Part shown: positions 24,973 through 32,185 of the stretch, in pieces | Layout: every line of letters begins with the position of its first letter | Position numbering within the stretch: the first letter of the stretch is position 1 | Origin: Podarcis raffonei | Lineage: Eukaryota; Chordata; Lepidosauria; Squamata; Lacertidae | Length of the DNA stretch: 64,000 nt | Assembly: GCF_027172205.1 (NCBI RefSeq) | Contig: NC_070619.1 | Span: 5,540,459 to 5,604,458, forward strand | Reading direction: 5' to 3' | Made by a program: the position numbers and the translations under genes | Notes under the pieces: generated by a model | Told to the model about the DNA's origin: nothing | Seen by the model: the letters and a program-made list of their open reading frames with translations, nothing else | Databases searched by the model: none

Positions 24973-27900
24973 GGTAAAGGTAAAGGTAAAGGTACCCCTG
25001 CCAGTACGGGCCAGTCTTGACAGACTCTAGCGTTGTGCGCCCATCTCACTTAAGAGGCCGGGGGCCAGCGCTGTCCGGAGACACTTCCAGGTCACGTGGC
25101 CAGTGTGACATCGCTGCTCTGGCGAGCCAGAGCCGCACACGGAAACGCCGTTTACCTTCCCGCCAGTAAGCGGTCCCTATTTATCTACTTGCACCCGGGG
25201 GTGCTTTCGAACTGCTAGGTTGGCAGGCGCTAGGACCGAAAAACGGGAGCGCACCCCGCCGCGGGGATTCGAACCGCCGACCTTTCGATCGGCAAGCCCT
25301 AGGCGCTGAGGCTTTTACCCACAGTTATTATGCTGCACATCAAATCCACAAGTGACACCAAACTGGGAGGGGTAGCTAATGCCGCAGAAGACAGAATCTT
25401 CAGGATTCAAGATGACCTTAACATGTCAGAGAAGACGGTCCATTATCCGACTGTCGACTCAGGACCCTAAACTGTGATTTTATATTTAATTTCCATTTTC
25501 TTCCGTGTATATTACAATGTTCTCTTGTTGCTATGGCCGTTGGCTGAGGCGAATAAAGTTTCTATTGACTGATTAACAGATCGGAGACCTCTGCGCAGGC
25601 TGGCAAAATGAATTTCAGCAGGGACAAATGTAAGGTCTTGCACTTAGGCAGGAAGAACAAAAAGCACAAATATAGGATGAAGGAAATGCAAAGATTGCTC
25701 CCCGCCTCAAAACCCCCACAAACAAACCCAAAGAGTCTGAATTCACACCTGATTCTTAAGGAGACCTGGAGGGGTTGGTGTTTTCCCCCGTTTTTGTTTG
25801 TTTTTTGCATTTCTGACATCTGCAATGCAGATGTCAAAGCAACAGCTGGGAGCTCTCACCTTTATACAGGAAATGTTTCTATAGGTTCTGGATAAGGAAG
25901 ATCGAAGCCTTAAAAATGTCAAGATTCAGACTTTATTATTATTATTATAATTTAAAAAAGGAAAATTCTTCCCAGCACCTTATGATTGCTGTTTTGCTCT
26001 TCTTATTTTAAACAGAAATACTGCAAGACAAGCAAACGGAATATCACACATATTTAAAGTGCGGGAGTGTAAGAGATGCGACTGAAATACTACACGTGCC
26101 ATCGTTCAAGGCTGCGATCCTATGCGCACTTACCTTTGAGTAAGTCCCAGAGAAATCGGTCGGACTTACTCCCGAGTAGAAATGTATAAGTTGCTCTGAG
26201 ACGTAAGCTTCCCCTGACTAGAGGACTCAGGCGGGGGCGAGGGGGAGGGGTGGGGAGCTTGCTACAAAGCATAGAAAAAAAGGGGGAGGTTTATATAAGT
26301 GGAAAACATTTTATATGCAGATCGTATGCATCTAAACCAGTGGTTTGACTTTATTTGACTGGTCCATCGATCAATTGATTGCATCTAAAGGTAAAGGTAA
26401 AGGGACCCCTGACGATTAGGTCCAGTCGTGGCCGACTCTGGGGTTGCGGCGCTCATCTCGCTTTACTGGCCGAGGGAGCCGGCATACAGCTTCCGGGTCA
26501 TGTGGCCAGCATGACTAAGCCGCCACTGGTGAACCAGAGCAGTGCACGAAACGCTGTTTACCTTCCCGCTGGAGCGGTACCTATTCATCTATTTGCACTT
26601 TTGACGTGCTTTCGAACTGCTAGGTTGGCAGGAGCAGGGACCGAGCAACGGGAGCTCACCCCGTCGTGGGGATTCAAACCGCCGACCTTCTGATCGGCAA
26701 GCCCTAGGCTCTGTGGTTTAACCCACAGCACCACCCGTGTCCCCTGATTGCATCTACAACATGCCAAATTTTCCTCTATGGAGCTCAACGTGTTTTATAT
26801 GGTTCTCCGCCTTCTTCGTTAATTCCCACAACCCTGTGAGGGGGGGTTAGGCGTAGAGCGAGTGATTGGCCCAAGCTTAAGGGCAGAGCGGGAATTCGAA
26901 CCCACCTCCACTACTACTGTACCAGATTAACGGCCCAGCCGTTAAAAGTGACGCCGATTCACGAATCGTTGCATTTGTAAATTCGTAATAATTAACATTT
27001 GATGGGCAATATATTTTCCTGCTCCATGCCTGTTCTGTTTTTTTCCCCTCCCCATATTTTTAATGTTGGCATTCATTCATTCATCCATTTTTTTAGAAAG
27101 GGGAGACTTCCATTTTTCTCCCAAGGCTGTTTCCTTGGTTGCCACCACCTCAAAGCCTTGCGAGCAGTGTTCTTTAAAGCCGGAGATCAAATCCACGCTA
27201 TGCATTTAAAGCACACAGTCTCCTTCCCCTGAATTTTTTGGGAACTGTAGTTTGGCTAGGCGCAAACTATAGCTCCCCGGATTCACGTCCTTCAAAGTGT
27301 ACGGGGTGAAAAGCAGGAAATGAAAGTTTAAAACAGAACAAGTGGAGGGAACCAGAAGTCGGAGCAGCTGGAAGAGAACCTGGCTTTCCAGACGACTCAC
27401 CATGTCCAATGTAGACGGACCGCACTCGCCTTTTGCAACATCCGTGCTTGGCAAAGAGGTTCCCTCCTTCGTGGAGCTCGCTGGCGGCTCTCATGCCTGG
27501 AGTTAAAAATCACAACACTCAGTTTGCGCCAGCTTAACACCCAGTGAAGCCTTTGCAGCCCTTCTCAACCTGTGGGTCCCCAGATGCTGTTGGACTACAA
27601 CTCCCATCATCCATAGCTAGCAAGGCCAGAGCTCAGGGATGATGGGAGTTGTAGTCCAACAACATCTGGGGACCCACAGGTGGAGAACAGCTGCTTAAGG
27701 GAAACTAAAGGAACGGCTCAGTCGGCAGAGCACGAGACTTAATCCCAAGGCTGTGGGTTTGAGCACCAAGTTGGGCAAAAAATGGGGGCGGACTATAGAA
27801 CCCTTATGATCCCTTCCAACTTCCAACCCTTGTGATCCCTTCCATACAGGACCAGATTTAGTTTTGATGAGGCCCTAAGCTACTGAAGGTAATAAAGGTA

Positions 27901-29667
27901 AAGGGACCCTAACCGTTAGGTCCAGTTGTGGACGACTCTGGGGTTGCAGCGCTCATCTCGCTTTATTGGCCGAGGGAACTGGTGTACAGCTTCTGGGTCA
28001 TGTGGCCAGCATGACTAAGCCGCTTCTGGCGAACCAGAGCAGCGCACGGAAACGACGTTTACCTTCCCGCCGGAGCGGTACCTATTTATCTACTTGCACT
28101 TTGACGTTGTTTCGAACTGCTAGGTTGGCAGGAGCAGGGACCGAGCAGCGGGAGCTCACCCCGTCGTGATTCAAACCGCCAACCTTCTGATCGGCAAGGC
28201 CTAGGCTCTGTGGTTTAACCCACAGCGCCACCCACGTCCCTACTGAAGGTAATGGGGCCCTTTATATGTCCAGCTGTCCTTTGTCAACAACAAATTGTTG
28301 CTGTTTTTTGGTTTGAATATATGCTATATGACAATTTGTGGACCTCATAGGAATCTAAAGCCATTTACACATGTTGCCATGCAACCAGTCCCTGTACATT
28401 TCCTAAATATAAGATAATAAACTAATAAAATAAAACATACATACAGCAACAGTGTTTTGTGTTGTGTAGGCTCCTATGATGTAAGTCATGGGCCCTGCCT
28501 GCTAGCCTGCTCCCTAAAACATCACTGGTTTGCTCCTTTCTATATATAGGGTGCCTACATTCTGCTATTTATAATTATTAGCAGTTTGCATCATATTATT
28601 ATTTCATGTTCTAGCAAGTTTCTAGAGACTAGATTATGGGCCTTTGTAAACTGTGTTTCTAAAGGAACTTTTGTTATTGCCCAGAGTTTGCATTATTAAG
28701 TTTGTTATGAATAAAAAAATCATTTTAAGTTAGAGCTTAACAATTATTTCACTGTTCATATACTTCTTAATTGTATTTCACTATTCATATACTTCTTCTA
28801 AGTTGTATTTCAGTTCAACAAGGACTTTGGTAAAATACGTATTTTGTTATGTGCAAATGGCTTTAGATCCCTATTAGGTCCATAAATTACCATATAGCAG
28901 TGGTGGCCAAACTCAGCCCTCCAGATGTTTTGGGACTACACCTCCCATCATCCCTAGCTAACAGAACCAGTGGTCAGGGATGATGGGAATTGTAGTCCCA
29001 AAACATCTGGAGGGCCGAGTTTGGCCACCGCTGCCATATAGCTTATATTCAACACATACACAAAAACAGCGACAATTTGTTGTTGACAAAGGACAGCTGG
29101 ACATATTTGTTGTCGTTGAGTCGTGTCCGACTCTTCGTGACCCCCTGGACCAGAGCACGCCAGGCACTCCTGTCTTCCACTGAATCCCGCAGCTTGGTCA
29201 AACTCATGCTGGTAGCTTCGAGAACACTGTCCCACCATCTCGTCCTCTGTCGTCCCCTTCTCCTTGTGCCCTCCATCTTTCCCAACATCAGGGTCTTTTC
29301 CAGAGAGTCTTCTCTTCTCCTGAGGTGGCCAAAGTCTTGGAGCCTCAGCTTCAGGATCTGTCCTTCCAGTGAGCACTCGGGGCTGATTTCCTTAAGAATG
29401 GAGAGGTTGGATCTTCTTGCAGTCCATGGGACTCTCAAGAGTCTCCTCCAGCTCCAGAATTCAACAGCATCAGTTCTTCGGCAATCAGCCTTCTTAAAGG
29501 GCCCCATTACCTTCAGTAGCTTAGGGCTTCATCAAACCTAAATCCGGCCCTGCGCATGCATCACTCGCGAAGGCATCTCCCTGAACCCAGCACACCCCAA
29601 AAGGAAGGAGGAAAGAAGACTTACTGAGAGAGCTGGAGAGACAAACGAACCAGGAGAGAAATAGCAT
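8307..29667 (-). CDS. PNHD: Pinhead (PNHD), complete seven-exon gene, 330 aa
   Basis: Joining seven minus-strand exons gives an uninterrupted 330-residue protein with every GT-AG junction in matching phase: 29667-29625, 27496-27401, 20634-20498, 17819-17540, 16469-16288, 12962-12904 and 8502-8307. It starts with a short signal peptide (MLFLSWFVCLSSSLS) and is cysteine-rich throughout. A motif D-[LV]-G-x-C recurs three times: IDLGLC at residues 55-60, LDVGRC at 173-178 and IDVGRC at 248-253. It ends with CKCG near residue 311 and a basic tail. There is no transmembrane segment, so it should be secreted. I recognise this as Pinhead, a secreted embryonic regulator of mesoderm/BMP-FGF signalling known from Ciona, fish and Xenopus. 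The identification is from memory of the cysteine pattern and is strongly supported by ADMP lying next in line on the same strand. Introns are filled with transposons. Confidence 0.85.
8596..8949 (-). mobile_element. Sauria SINE, subfamily A
   Basis: Antisense copy with the subfamily A variants, 94 bp beyond PNHD exon 7 inside intron 6. Confidence 0.92.
8960..9300 (+). mobile_element. L1-type LINE 3' end, first half
   Basis: ORF2 C-terminal remnant; the tail resumes at 10198 after a Tigger-like insertion. Confidence 0.65.
9301..10197. mobile_element. Tigger-like element (T2) with GC-rich internal modules
   Basis: Terminal inverted repeats CAGTGGTGCCTCGCAAGACG and CGTCTTGCGAGGCACCACTG with TA on both sides. 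The interior (9420-10050) is a patchwork of repeated, inverted GGCGGTGGGCGAAAG and CTTCAGAAG modules. Confidence 0.9.
10198..10545 (+). mobile_element. L1-type LINE 3' end, second half
   Basis: 3' UTR and (AAAT)n tail at 10523-10543, continuing the element split at 9300. Confidence 0.6.
10555..11100 (+). mobile_element. L2-like LINE 3' part
   Basis: Encodes VISRLDYCNELYVGLP, LQLIQNATARLVTGS, HWLPVRFRAQSKVLVLTLKA and [15 protein letters not shown]. Confidence 0.93.
11285..11525. repeat. Unclassified interspersed repeat
   Basis: A block around GCAAAACTTTGGCACGGGTT recurs at 12527-12600 and, in related form, at 30970-31300. Confidence 0.4.
11865..12140 (+). mobile_element. Non-LTR retrotransposon 3' end, family uncertain
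   Basis: Encodes LPSGRRYRVIKTRTSCLRNG and FYPNAILVLN-type residues and ends GACAACGACAATAAAGATTATC. Confidence 0.55.
12153..12512 (+). mobile_element. Sauria SINE, subfamily A
   Basis: Full-length sense copy flanked by a target-site duplication around TATAATTATATAT. Confidence 0.93.
12904..12962 (-). CDS. PNHD: PNHD exon 6 (59-nt micro-exon)
   Basis: Found by predicting the phase and motif missing between exons 5 and 7. Between a CTTCCAG acceptor and a GTAAGC donor it encodes EIDVGRCLGQCDPGSPCLL plus two bases. It carries the third D-x-G-x-C motif and is too short to show as an ordinary open reading frame. Confidence 0.88.
13314..13341. repeat. (ATC)n microsatellite
   Basis: About nine ATC units. 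Confidence 0.9.
13347..13706 (+). mobile_element. Sauria SINE, subfamily B
   Basis: Full-length sense copy starting GGGACACGGGTGGCGCTG and ending in CTTTACCTTTACC. Confidence 0.93.
13707..13850 (-). mobile_element. L2-like LINE 3' end fragment
   Basis: Antisense 3' UTR block (CTGCCCATCTGGCTG) and the CAGGGCTGCCTTCAGATGTC segment. Confidence 0.85.
13868..14277 (+). mobile_element. CR1 LINE, left half
   Basis: CR1 RT-end sequence (MNFNRDKCK-type, RRTTKMIKGPGSKPDEERL, GMFSLEN), resuming at 15953 after two insertions. Confidence 0.85.
14278..15587 (+). mobile_element. Solo-LTR-like fossil with internal minisatellite
   Basis: Begins TGTCAG and ends GTGACA, flanked by AATAT/GATAT (a 5-bp duplication with one mismatch), and lies inside a CR1 copy. 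A TATA-like GATATAAGG is at about 14428. Looks like a solo LTR, Gypsy-type by duplication length. It has no coding capacity. Younger than the CR1 it splits and older than the SINE beside it. Confidence 0.5.
14500..15470. repeat. 38-bp minisatellite, about 25 copies
   Basis: Units of the type GACTCCTTGCTTCTTGATCC followed by TCGGACCCCTGACTTCGT. Unit starts at 14647, 14685 and 14723 give a 38-bp period. It lies inside the LTR-like fossil. Confidence 0.95.
15598..15952 (-). mobile_element. Sauria SINE, subfamily B
   Basis: Antisense copy flanked by a 14-bp duplication TGACAGATATGATA that includes the last bases of the LTR-like fossil, so it inserted after it. Confidence 0.95.
15953..16195 (+). 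mobile_element. CR1 LINE, right half
   Basis: Resumes the CR1 copy: DMIAISKYLKGYS-type residues and a second block with [19 protein letters not shown] and ERLRELDRLSLEKRR. It ends about 90 bp before PNHD exon 5. Confidence 0.85.
16288..16469 (-). CDS. PNHD: PNHD exon 5
   Basis: 182 nt between a TCTTTTCAG acceptor and a GTGCGG donor. Encodes residues 186-246, GLFCLPTDFDSVL, SVQIVGSCRLRESCYRVSHM and EYYYEVVLNS. Phase 1 in, phase 0 out, matching both neighbours. Confidence 0.9.
16497..16560 (-). mobile_element. L2-like LINE 3' tail
   Basis: AAT-rich tail and CCCATCTGGGCGGCTTCC block, split from 16803 by a MITE. Confidence 0.75.
16561..16802. mobile_element. Tigger/mariner-like MITE (T1)
   Basis: Inverted repeats CAGTGGTACCTTGGGTTA and TTTAACCCGAGGTGCCACTG with flanking TA, inserted in an L2-like tail. 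Confidence 0.9.
16803..17165 (-). mobile_element. L2-like LINE 3' end
   Basis: The minus strand encodes FKVLVLTFKDLNGLGPLYL and AFLVVAPALWNALPPDVK-type residues. Confidence 0.9.
17166..17425 (+). mobile_element. L2-like LINE 3' end with (ATA)n tail
   Basis: Starts at the AGGCAGAGGGCCTTCTCGG region in the opposite orientation to the copy ending at 17165, with an (AAT)n tail at about 17384-17422. The two form a tail-out inverted pair in PNHD intron 4. Confidence 0.88.
17540..17819 (-). CDS. PNHD: PNHD exon 4
   Basis: 280 nt between a CCTTCCAG acceptor and a GTAACA donor (phase 0 in, phase 1 out). Encodes residues 93-185 with CPANYRCEP, VIEGCQCNASPSECLRLPS and the second repeat motif EQTLDVGRC. 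This is the most diagnostic exon of the gene. Confidence 0.9.
17935..18272 (-). mobile_element. Sauria SINE, subfamily B
   Basis: Antisense copy flanked by near-identical TACAGCACGTTATA and TACAGCATGTTATA. Confidence 0.93.
18273..19018 (+). mobile_element. L1-type LINE 3' end
   Basis: Encodes ICWKCKEKEGTFYYMWWTC and RMLLAQRWKEDKSDYQ, typical of the L1 ORF2 C-terminus, then a 3' UTR with a poly-A tail at 19003-19018. Confidence 0.9.
19019..19185 (+). mobile_element. L1-type LINE tail, left part
   Basis: A second ORF2 end (MTGRIKNREDQNFNEE-type) abutting the previous poly-A; continues after a SINE at 19541. Confidence 0.7.
19186..19540 (+). mobile_element. Sauria SINE, subfamily B
   Basis: Full-length sense copy with a TAAAAGATTTGGA target-site duplication on both sides. 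Confidence 0.95.
19541..19700 (+). mobile_element. L1-type LINE tail, right part
   Basis: Resumes the L1 3' UTR; ends in an (AAAT) and GGAGAA-rich tail. Confidence 0.65.
19795..20195 (+). mobile_element. BovB LINE 3' end
   Basis: Encodes FWCWRRLLRVPWTARRSN and LRLQDFGHLRRRED and ends with GGACACGACTAAACGAC. Confidence 0.95.
20498..20634 (-). CDS. PNHD: PNHD exon 3
   Basis: 137 nt between a CTACCCAG acceptor and a GTACGG donor, ending in phase 0. Encodes residues 47-92 with the first D-x-G-x-C motif (VSIDLGLCQAHCGG) and a basic Ser-rich linker ending LDFLKTKR. Confidence 0.88.
20679..20890. mobile_element. Tigger/mariner-like MITE (T1)
   Basis: CAGTGGTACCTCGGGTTA to CCGAGGTACCACTG with TA flanks, 45 bp upstream of PNHD exon 3. 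Confidence 0.9.
20893..21100. mobile_element. GC-rich Tigger-like remnant
   Basis: Begins CAGTCCCGAAGTAGCTTCGGG and carries CCGGAAGTAAC and TGACGTCACACGCATGCGCA blocks like those in the element at 61523. Only one end is clear. Confidence 0.45.
21105..21350 (-). mobile_element. Non-LTR retrotransposon 3' end, family uncertain
   Basis: ACCTTTATTGTCAATGTAC at the left is the antisense of a LINE tail like that at 12115. Confidence 0.45.
21755..22285 (+). mobile_element. L1-type LINE 3' end
   Basis: Encodes AARILLAQRWKQEEIPTVEE and ELDKLTGKIRYQKDQKF, then a 3' UTR ending AATAAAAATTATTTTTTT. Confidence 0.92.
22487..22548 (-). mobile_element. CR1 3' tail fragment
   Basis: TAGAATCATAAACTTGTAGA followed by GTCATCTAGTCCAACCCCCT, the antisense CR1 end. 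Confidence 0.85.
22550..22705 (-). mobile_element. Non-LTR retrotransposon 3' end fragment
   Basis: TACTTTACTGTCACTTGTAC at the left resembles the antisense tail at 21115. Confidence 0.4.
22706..22908 (-). mobile_element. Sauria SINE, truncated both ends
   Basis: Antisense core from GACCGACTCTGGGG to CTGCTAGGTTGGCAG. Confidence 0.9.
22920..23145. mobile_element. Tigger/mariner-like MITE (T1)
   Basis: CAGTGGTATCTCGGGTTA to AACCCGAGGTACCACTG with TA flanks. Confidence 0.9.
23185..23525 (+). mobile_element. LINE C-terminal fragment with zinc-finger-like end
   Basis: Reads as RFKDSLKANLKKC, then RNLCPHCGRTCGSRTGLRSH, the C-terminal C2H2-like knuckle of a vertebrate non-LTR retrotransposon. It is broken by the SINE at 23526. 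Confidence 0.65.
23526..23888 (-). mobile_element. Sauria SINE, subfamily A
   Basis: Full-length antisense copy flanked by TACTCGGCTACTA. Confidence 0.95.
24019..24154. mobile_element. hAT-like palindromic MITE
   Basis: CAGTGATGGCCAAACTTGG to CCAAGTTTGGACATCACTG; flanks ACATAAAG and GCATAAAG form an 8-bp duplication with one mismatch. Confidence 0.9.
24226..24440. mobile_element. Tigger/mariner-like MITE (T1)
   Basis: TAGTGGTACCTCGGGTTA to CAGAGGTACCACTG with TA flanks. Confidence 0.88.
24555..24972 (+). mobile_element. L2-like LINE 3' end with (ATT)n tail
   Basis: Encodes [20 protein letters not shown] and ends in GGGCGGGGTATAAATAAATT plus ATT units. Confidence 0.93.
24973..25324 (-). mobile_element. 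Sauria SINE, subfamily A
   Basis: Antisense copy inserted in the (ATT)n tail of the preceding LINE; the head is slightly truncated. Confidence 0.93.
25333..25720 (+). mobile_element. CR1 LINE fragments, interrupted
   Basis: ACACCAAACTGGGAGGGGTA (also at 13264) and MNFSRDKCKVLHLGRKNKKH, separated by an unrelated 110-bp insert ending GAATAAAGTTTCTATTGAC. Confidence 0.75.
26389..26742 (-). mobile_element. Sauria SINE, subfamily B
   Basis: Full-length antisense copy flanked by TTGATTGCATCTA-type duplications. Confidence 0.93.
26795..26950. repeat. Unclassified interspersed repeat
   Basis: CCCACAACCCTGTGAGG and GGGAATTCGAACCCACCTCC blocks recall the repeat at 35860-36115. Confidence 0.45.
27401..27496 (-). 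CDS. PNHD: PNHD exon 2
   Basis: 96 nt between an AACTCCAG acceptor and a GTGAGT donor. Encodes residues 15-46 including KHGCCKRRVRSVYIGH, the first cysteine pair. It ends in phase 1 and joins exon 3 to make Asp47. Confidence 0.85.
27556..27693. mobile_element. hAT-like palindromic MITE
   Basis: CAGCCCTTCTCAACCTGTGG to CCACAGGTGGAGAACAGCTG, about 60 bp upstream of PNHD exon 2. Confidence 0.88.
27712..27846 (+). mobile_element. tRNA-derived (MIR-like) SINE remnant
   Basis: A-box-like GGCTCAGTCGGCAGAGC and B-box-like GTGGGTTTGAGC in the right order, with a decayed body. Confidence 0.55.
27891..28240 (-). mobile_element. Sauria SINE, subfamily B
   Basis: Antisense copy flanked by TACTGAAGGTAA on both sides, inside the left arm of the foldback element. 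Confidence 0.95.
28898..29033. mobile_element. hAT-like palindromic MITE
   Basis: CAGTGGTGGCCAAACTCAG to GAGTTTGGCCACCGCTG with a perfect 8-bp duplication CCATATAG (28890-28897 and 29034-29041). Confidence 0.95.
29105..29497 (-). mobile_element. BovB LINE 3' end
   Basis: The minus strand encodes FWSWRRLLRVPWTARRSN and EKTLMLGKMEGTRRRGRQR; inserted in the right arm of the foldback element. Confidence 0.95.
29625..29667 (-). CDS. PNHD: PNHD exon 1 (start codon and signal peptide)
   Basis: The ATG at 29667 (A at -3) encodes 14 residues plus one base, then a perfect GTAAGT donor. The hydrophobic stretch LFLSWFVCL is the signal-peptide core. The one-base overhang plus GC of exon 2 gives Ser15. 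Confidence 0.75.
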
Positions 29668-30039
29668 CCTTCTGGGCTGGGAGATTCTCTGCTACAGGGA
29701 TCTCTGTCTTCTGGGTCAAGCGGAGGCGGCTGCCAAGAGAGGGCAAAAGGGGGCTTGGGACATAGCAGGAAAGTGTTATGTCTGGCGGCAGCACCTCTGA
29801 GGCACCTGAGATGGGATGGAGACGTGTCTGGAAGGAAGATCAAAGGAGGAAAAGACAAGCCATCTCTCCAGGAGCCCTCACTTGAAAACTCATTAAATTA
29901 TCAAGTCCCTGGAGGGATGCTTTCAAGTAGTAGATGGTTTGAAAGGGGATTAAAGCAGGCATGTCCAAAGTCTGCTTGGGGGGCCTAATCCGGCTCCTGT
30001 GGTAGTACATGTTGTGGGGTAAAATTGTAAAAAAAGCTC

Positions 30040-30106
30040 AACAACTTCATCTTTTTTAAAAATATTTTTTATTGAGTTTTCCATATTTAGTTACATTTCA
30101 TTACAT
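30040..30106 (-). mobile_element. L1-type LINE 3' tail fragment
   Basis: TTTTTTATTGAGTTTTCCAT, an antisense L1 tail truncated by the following L2-like copy. Confidence 0.5.
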
Positions 30107-30593
30107 GAATCTAATCCAGAATGCGGCAGCTAGACTGGTGACTGGGGGCAGCCGCCAAGACCACATAACACCATTCTTGAAAGACCTACATTGGCTCCCA
30201 GTACGTTTCTGAGCACATTTAAAGTGTTGGTGCTGACCTTTAAATCCCTAAACGGACTCTGCCCTGTAGACCTGAAGGAGTGTCTCCACCGCCATTGTTC
30301 TGCCCGGACACTGAGATCCAGTGCCGAGGGCCTTCTGGCGGTTCCCTCGCTGCGAGAAGCAAAGCTACAGGGAACCAGGCAGAGGGCCTTCTCGGTAGTG
30401 GCGCCTGCCCTGTGGAACGCCCTCCCTCCAGATGTCAAGGAGATAAACAACTACCTGACGTTCAGAAGACATCTTAAGGCAGCCCTGTTCAGGGAAGTTT
30501 TTAATGTGTGATTTTACTGTATTTTTGGTTTCTGTGGAAGCCGCCCAGAGTGGCTGGGGAAACCCAGCCAGGTGGGCGGGGTACATATAATAA

Positions 30594-30646
<53 letters not shown>
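30107..30646 (+). mobile_element. L2-like LINE 3' end with (ATT)n tail
   Basis: Encodes TFKSLNGLCPVDLKECL and FSVVAPALWNALPPDVKEIN, then GGGCGGGGTACATATAATAA and an ATT array. Confidence 0.93.
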
Positions 30647-30649
30647 CTA

Positions 30650-30900
30650 AAACATAAAGCATTGCTCAGACAGAGCACCGACTTCCTTCCCTCCCTCTTT
30701 CCGACTTCCAAACATCTATTAATAAATTTTCGCATTTCCATAACCGCTTCTTTTACTTTAAATCTTCTTTTTTATAAAAATTACCTCCTTAAATGTGAAT
30801 CGGTTCCTTATTTTCACATTACAAAGCATTTCAATTCAAACCTACAAACGTTTACAATTTTCTTTCATATAAAATATAAATCTGGACGGAGTGGACAGAG
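30650..30900 (-). mobile_element. L1-type LINE 3' UTR fragment
   Basis: Low-complexity antisense T/C-rich tail (ACTTCCAAACATCTATTAATAA); probably the same L1 as 30040-30106. Confidence 0.4.
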
Positions 30901-30949
30901 GAAACCTCCCCCCCCCTTGCCCCGCTCTCATAGAAATTGTGAGCTTCAT

Positions 30950-31390
30950 TAACCGTGAACCCCAAAATATATGATTCCCTTGAAGTAGTGCCAAAGTTTT
31001 TCCTGTATTTGCCTGCATTTTGCAAGTTTTGCAGCACCCCACATTCAAGTAATGGCTACATCAAACCGAGGTTCATAGTTAACACCCCGAAATCCAGCTT
31101 TGTCCAATTCACTCCAAACCGGCGCCAAATTTGGGGAAAGGTTTTACAGCGAAAAACCCCCATTTTGCAGCACCCCACAAACAGACCCTCATACCTGGGG
31201 GGTGACGAGGCCACCCAAACACCAACACCATCCAATTCACTTCAAACTGGCACGGGTTTTTCCCCCTGAAAAACAAAGCGAAACTTTTGCCAAAGTTTGG
31301 CATTGCATCACACCAGATCACCAGAAACTATTTGGATCTCATCCTTTTAGAGCTGCCCACAGGGAAGGCTTTTACAGAACTGTGATTTTA
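30950..31390. repeat. Unclassified interspersed repeat
   Basis: Internally repetitive: CCAATTCACT-CAAAC-GGC recurs at about 31107 and 31230, and GCAGCACCCCACA at about 31033 and 31167. Related to blocks at 11285 and 12527. Confidence 0.45.
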
Positions 31391-31455
31391 TGTCACACCC
31401 TCTGTGCTTTTTCACAAGGCCATTTTAAGAAATTGCCTGAGGATATTGTTCCTTA

Positions 31456-31755
31456 GGGGGACGCAGGTGGCGCTGTGGGTTAAACCACAGAGCCTAGGAC
31501 TTGCCGATCAGAAGGTCGGCGGTTCGAATCCCTGCGATGGGATGAGCTCCCATTGCTCGGTCCCTGCTCCTGCCAACCTAGCAGTTCGAAAGCAAAGTGC
31601 AAGTAGATAAATAGGTACCGCTCAGGCAGGAAGGTAAACGGCGTTTCCGTGTGCTGCTCTGGTTTGCCAGAAGCGGCTTAGTCCTGCTGGCCACATGACC
31701 CGGAAGCTGTACGCCGGCTCCCTTGGCCAATAAAGCGAGATGAGCGCCGCAATCC
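31456..31755 (+). mobile_element. Sauria SINE, 3'-truncated
   Basis: Sense copy from GGGGACGCAGGTGGCGCTG to GCGCCGCAATCCC; the tail is absent. Confidence 0.9.
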
Positions 31756-32185
31756 CACTGCAACATTCAAAGGTCTCGTGCATCCAGCTCCTATGCAACG
31801 TGGAAGTTATGGTAGAGAAGTAGACCGTGGCAGTAGATGCAATTCTGATTGCAATCTAGGGACAAGCAGTTTTGAATTCTGCCAGAAGAGGGCAACCCAG
31901 AAAGGCTTTCTCCCTTGCAAGATTTTGACAGGGAGGCTTCCTGGTGTTGCTCTGCTTAAGGGCAGGTATTACAATTTGACAGTGCTGCAAAACCGCATGC
32001 AGAACTAAACCCCAGGGCAGGCCCACCAATGCGGCAACGTCTGGGGGCTGCCTAGGGAGGGAGGATGCAGAAAGGTCGTGTTTGAGGAGACCCAAGAGTC
32101 CGTTCCACTGTCCGAAAAGCTCTTACAGATGTTTAGTCGGGATCTGCTTTCTTGTAACTTGAATAATAATTTAAAAAAAAAAATA

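Larger units (their letters stand above)
27847..29552. mobile_element. Foldback (long-inverted-repeat) hAT-like element with three nested insertions
   Basis: Left end CAGGACCAGATTTAG and right end CTAAATCCGGCCCTG. The inverted match continues inward (CTAAGCTACTGAAGGTAATG, GTCCAGCTGTCCTTTGTCAA, CTAAAGCCATTTACACAT). Interrupted by a SINE, a hAT MITE and a BovB fragment, listed separately. Confidence 0.85.
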
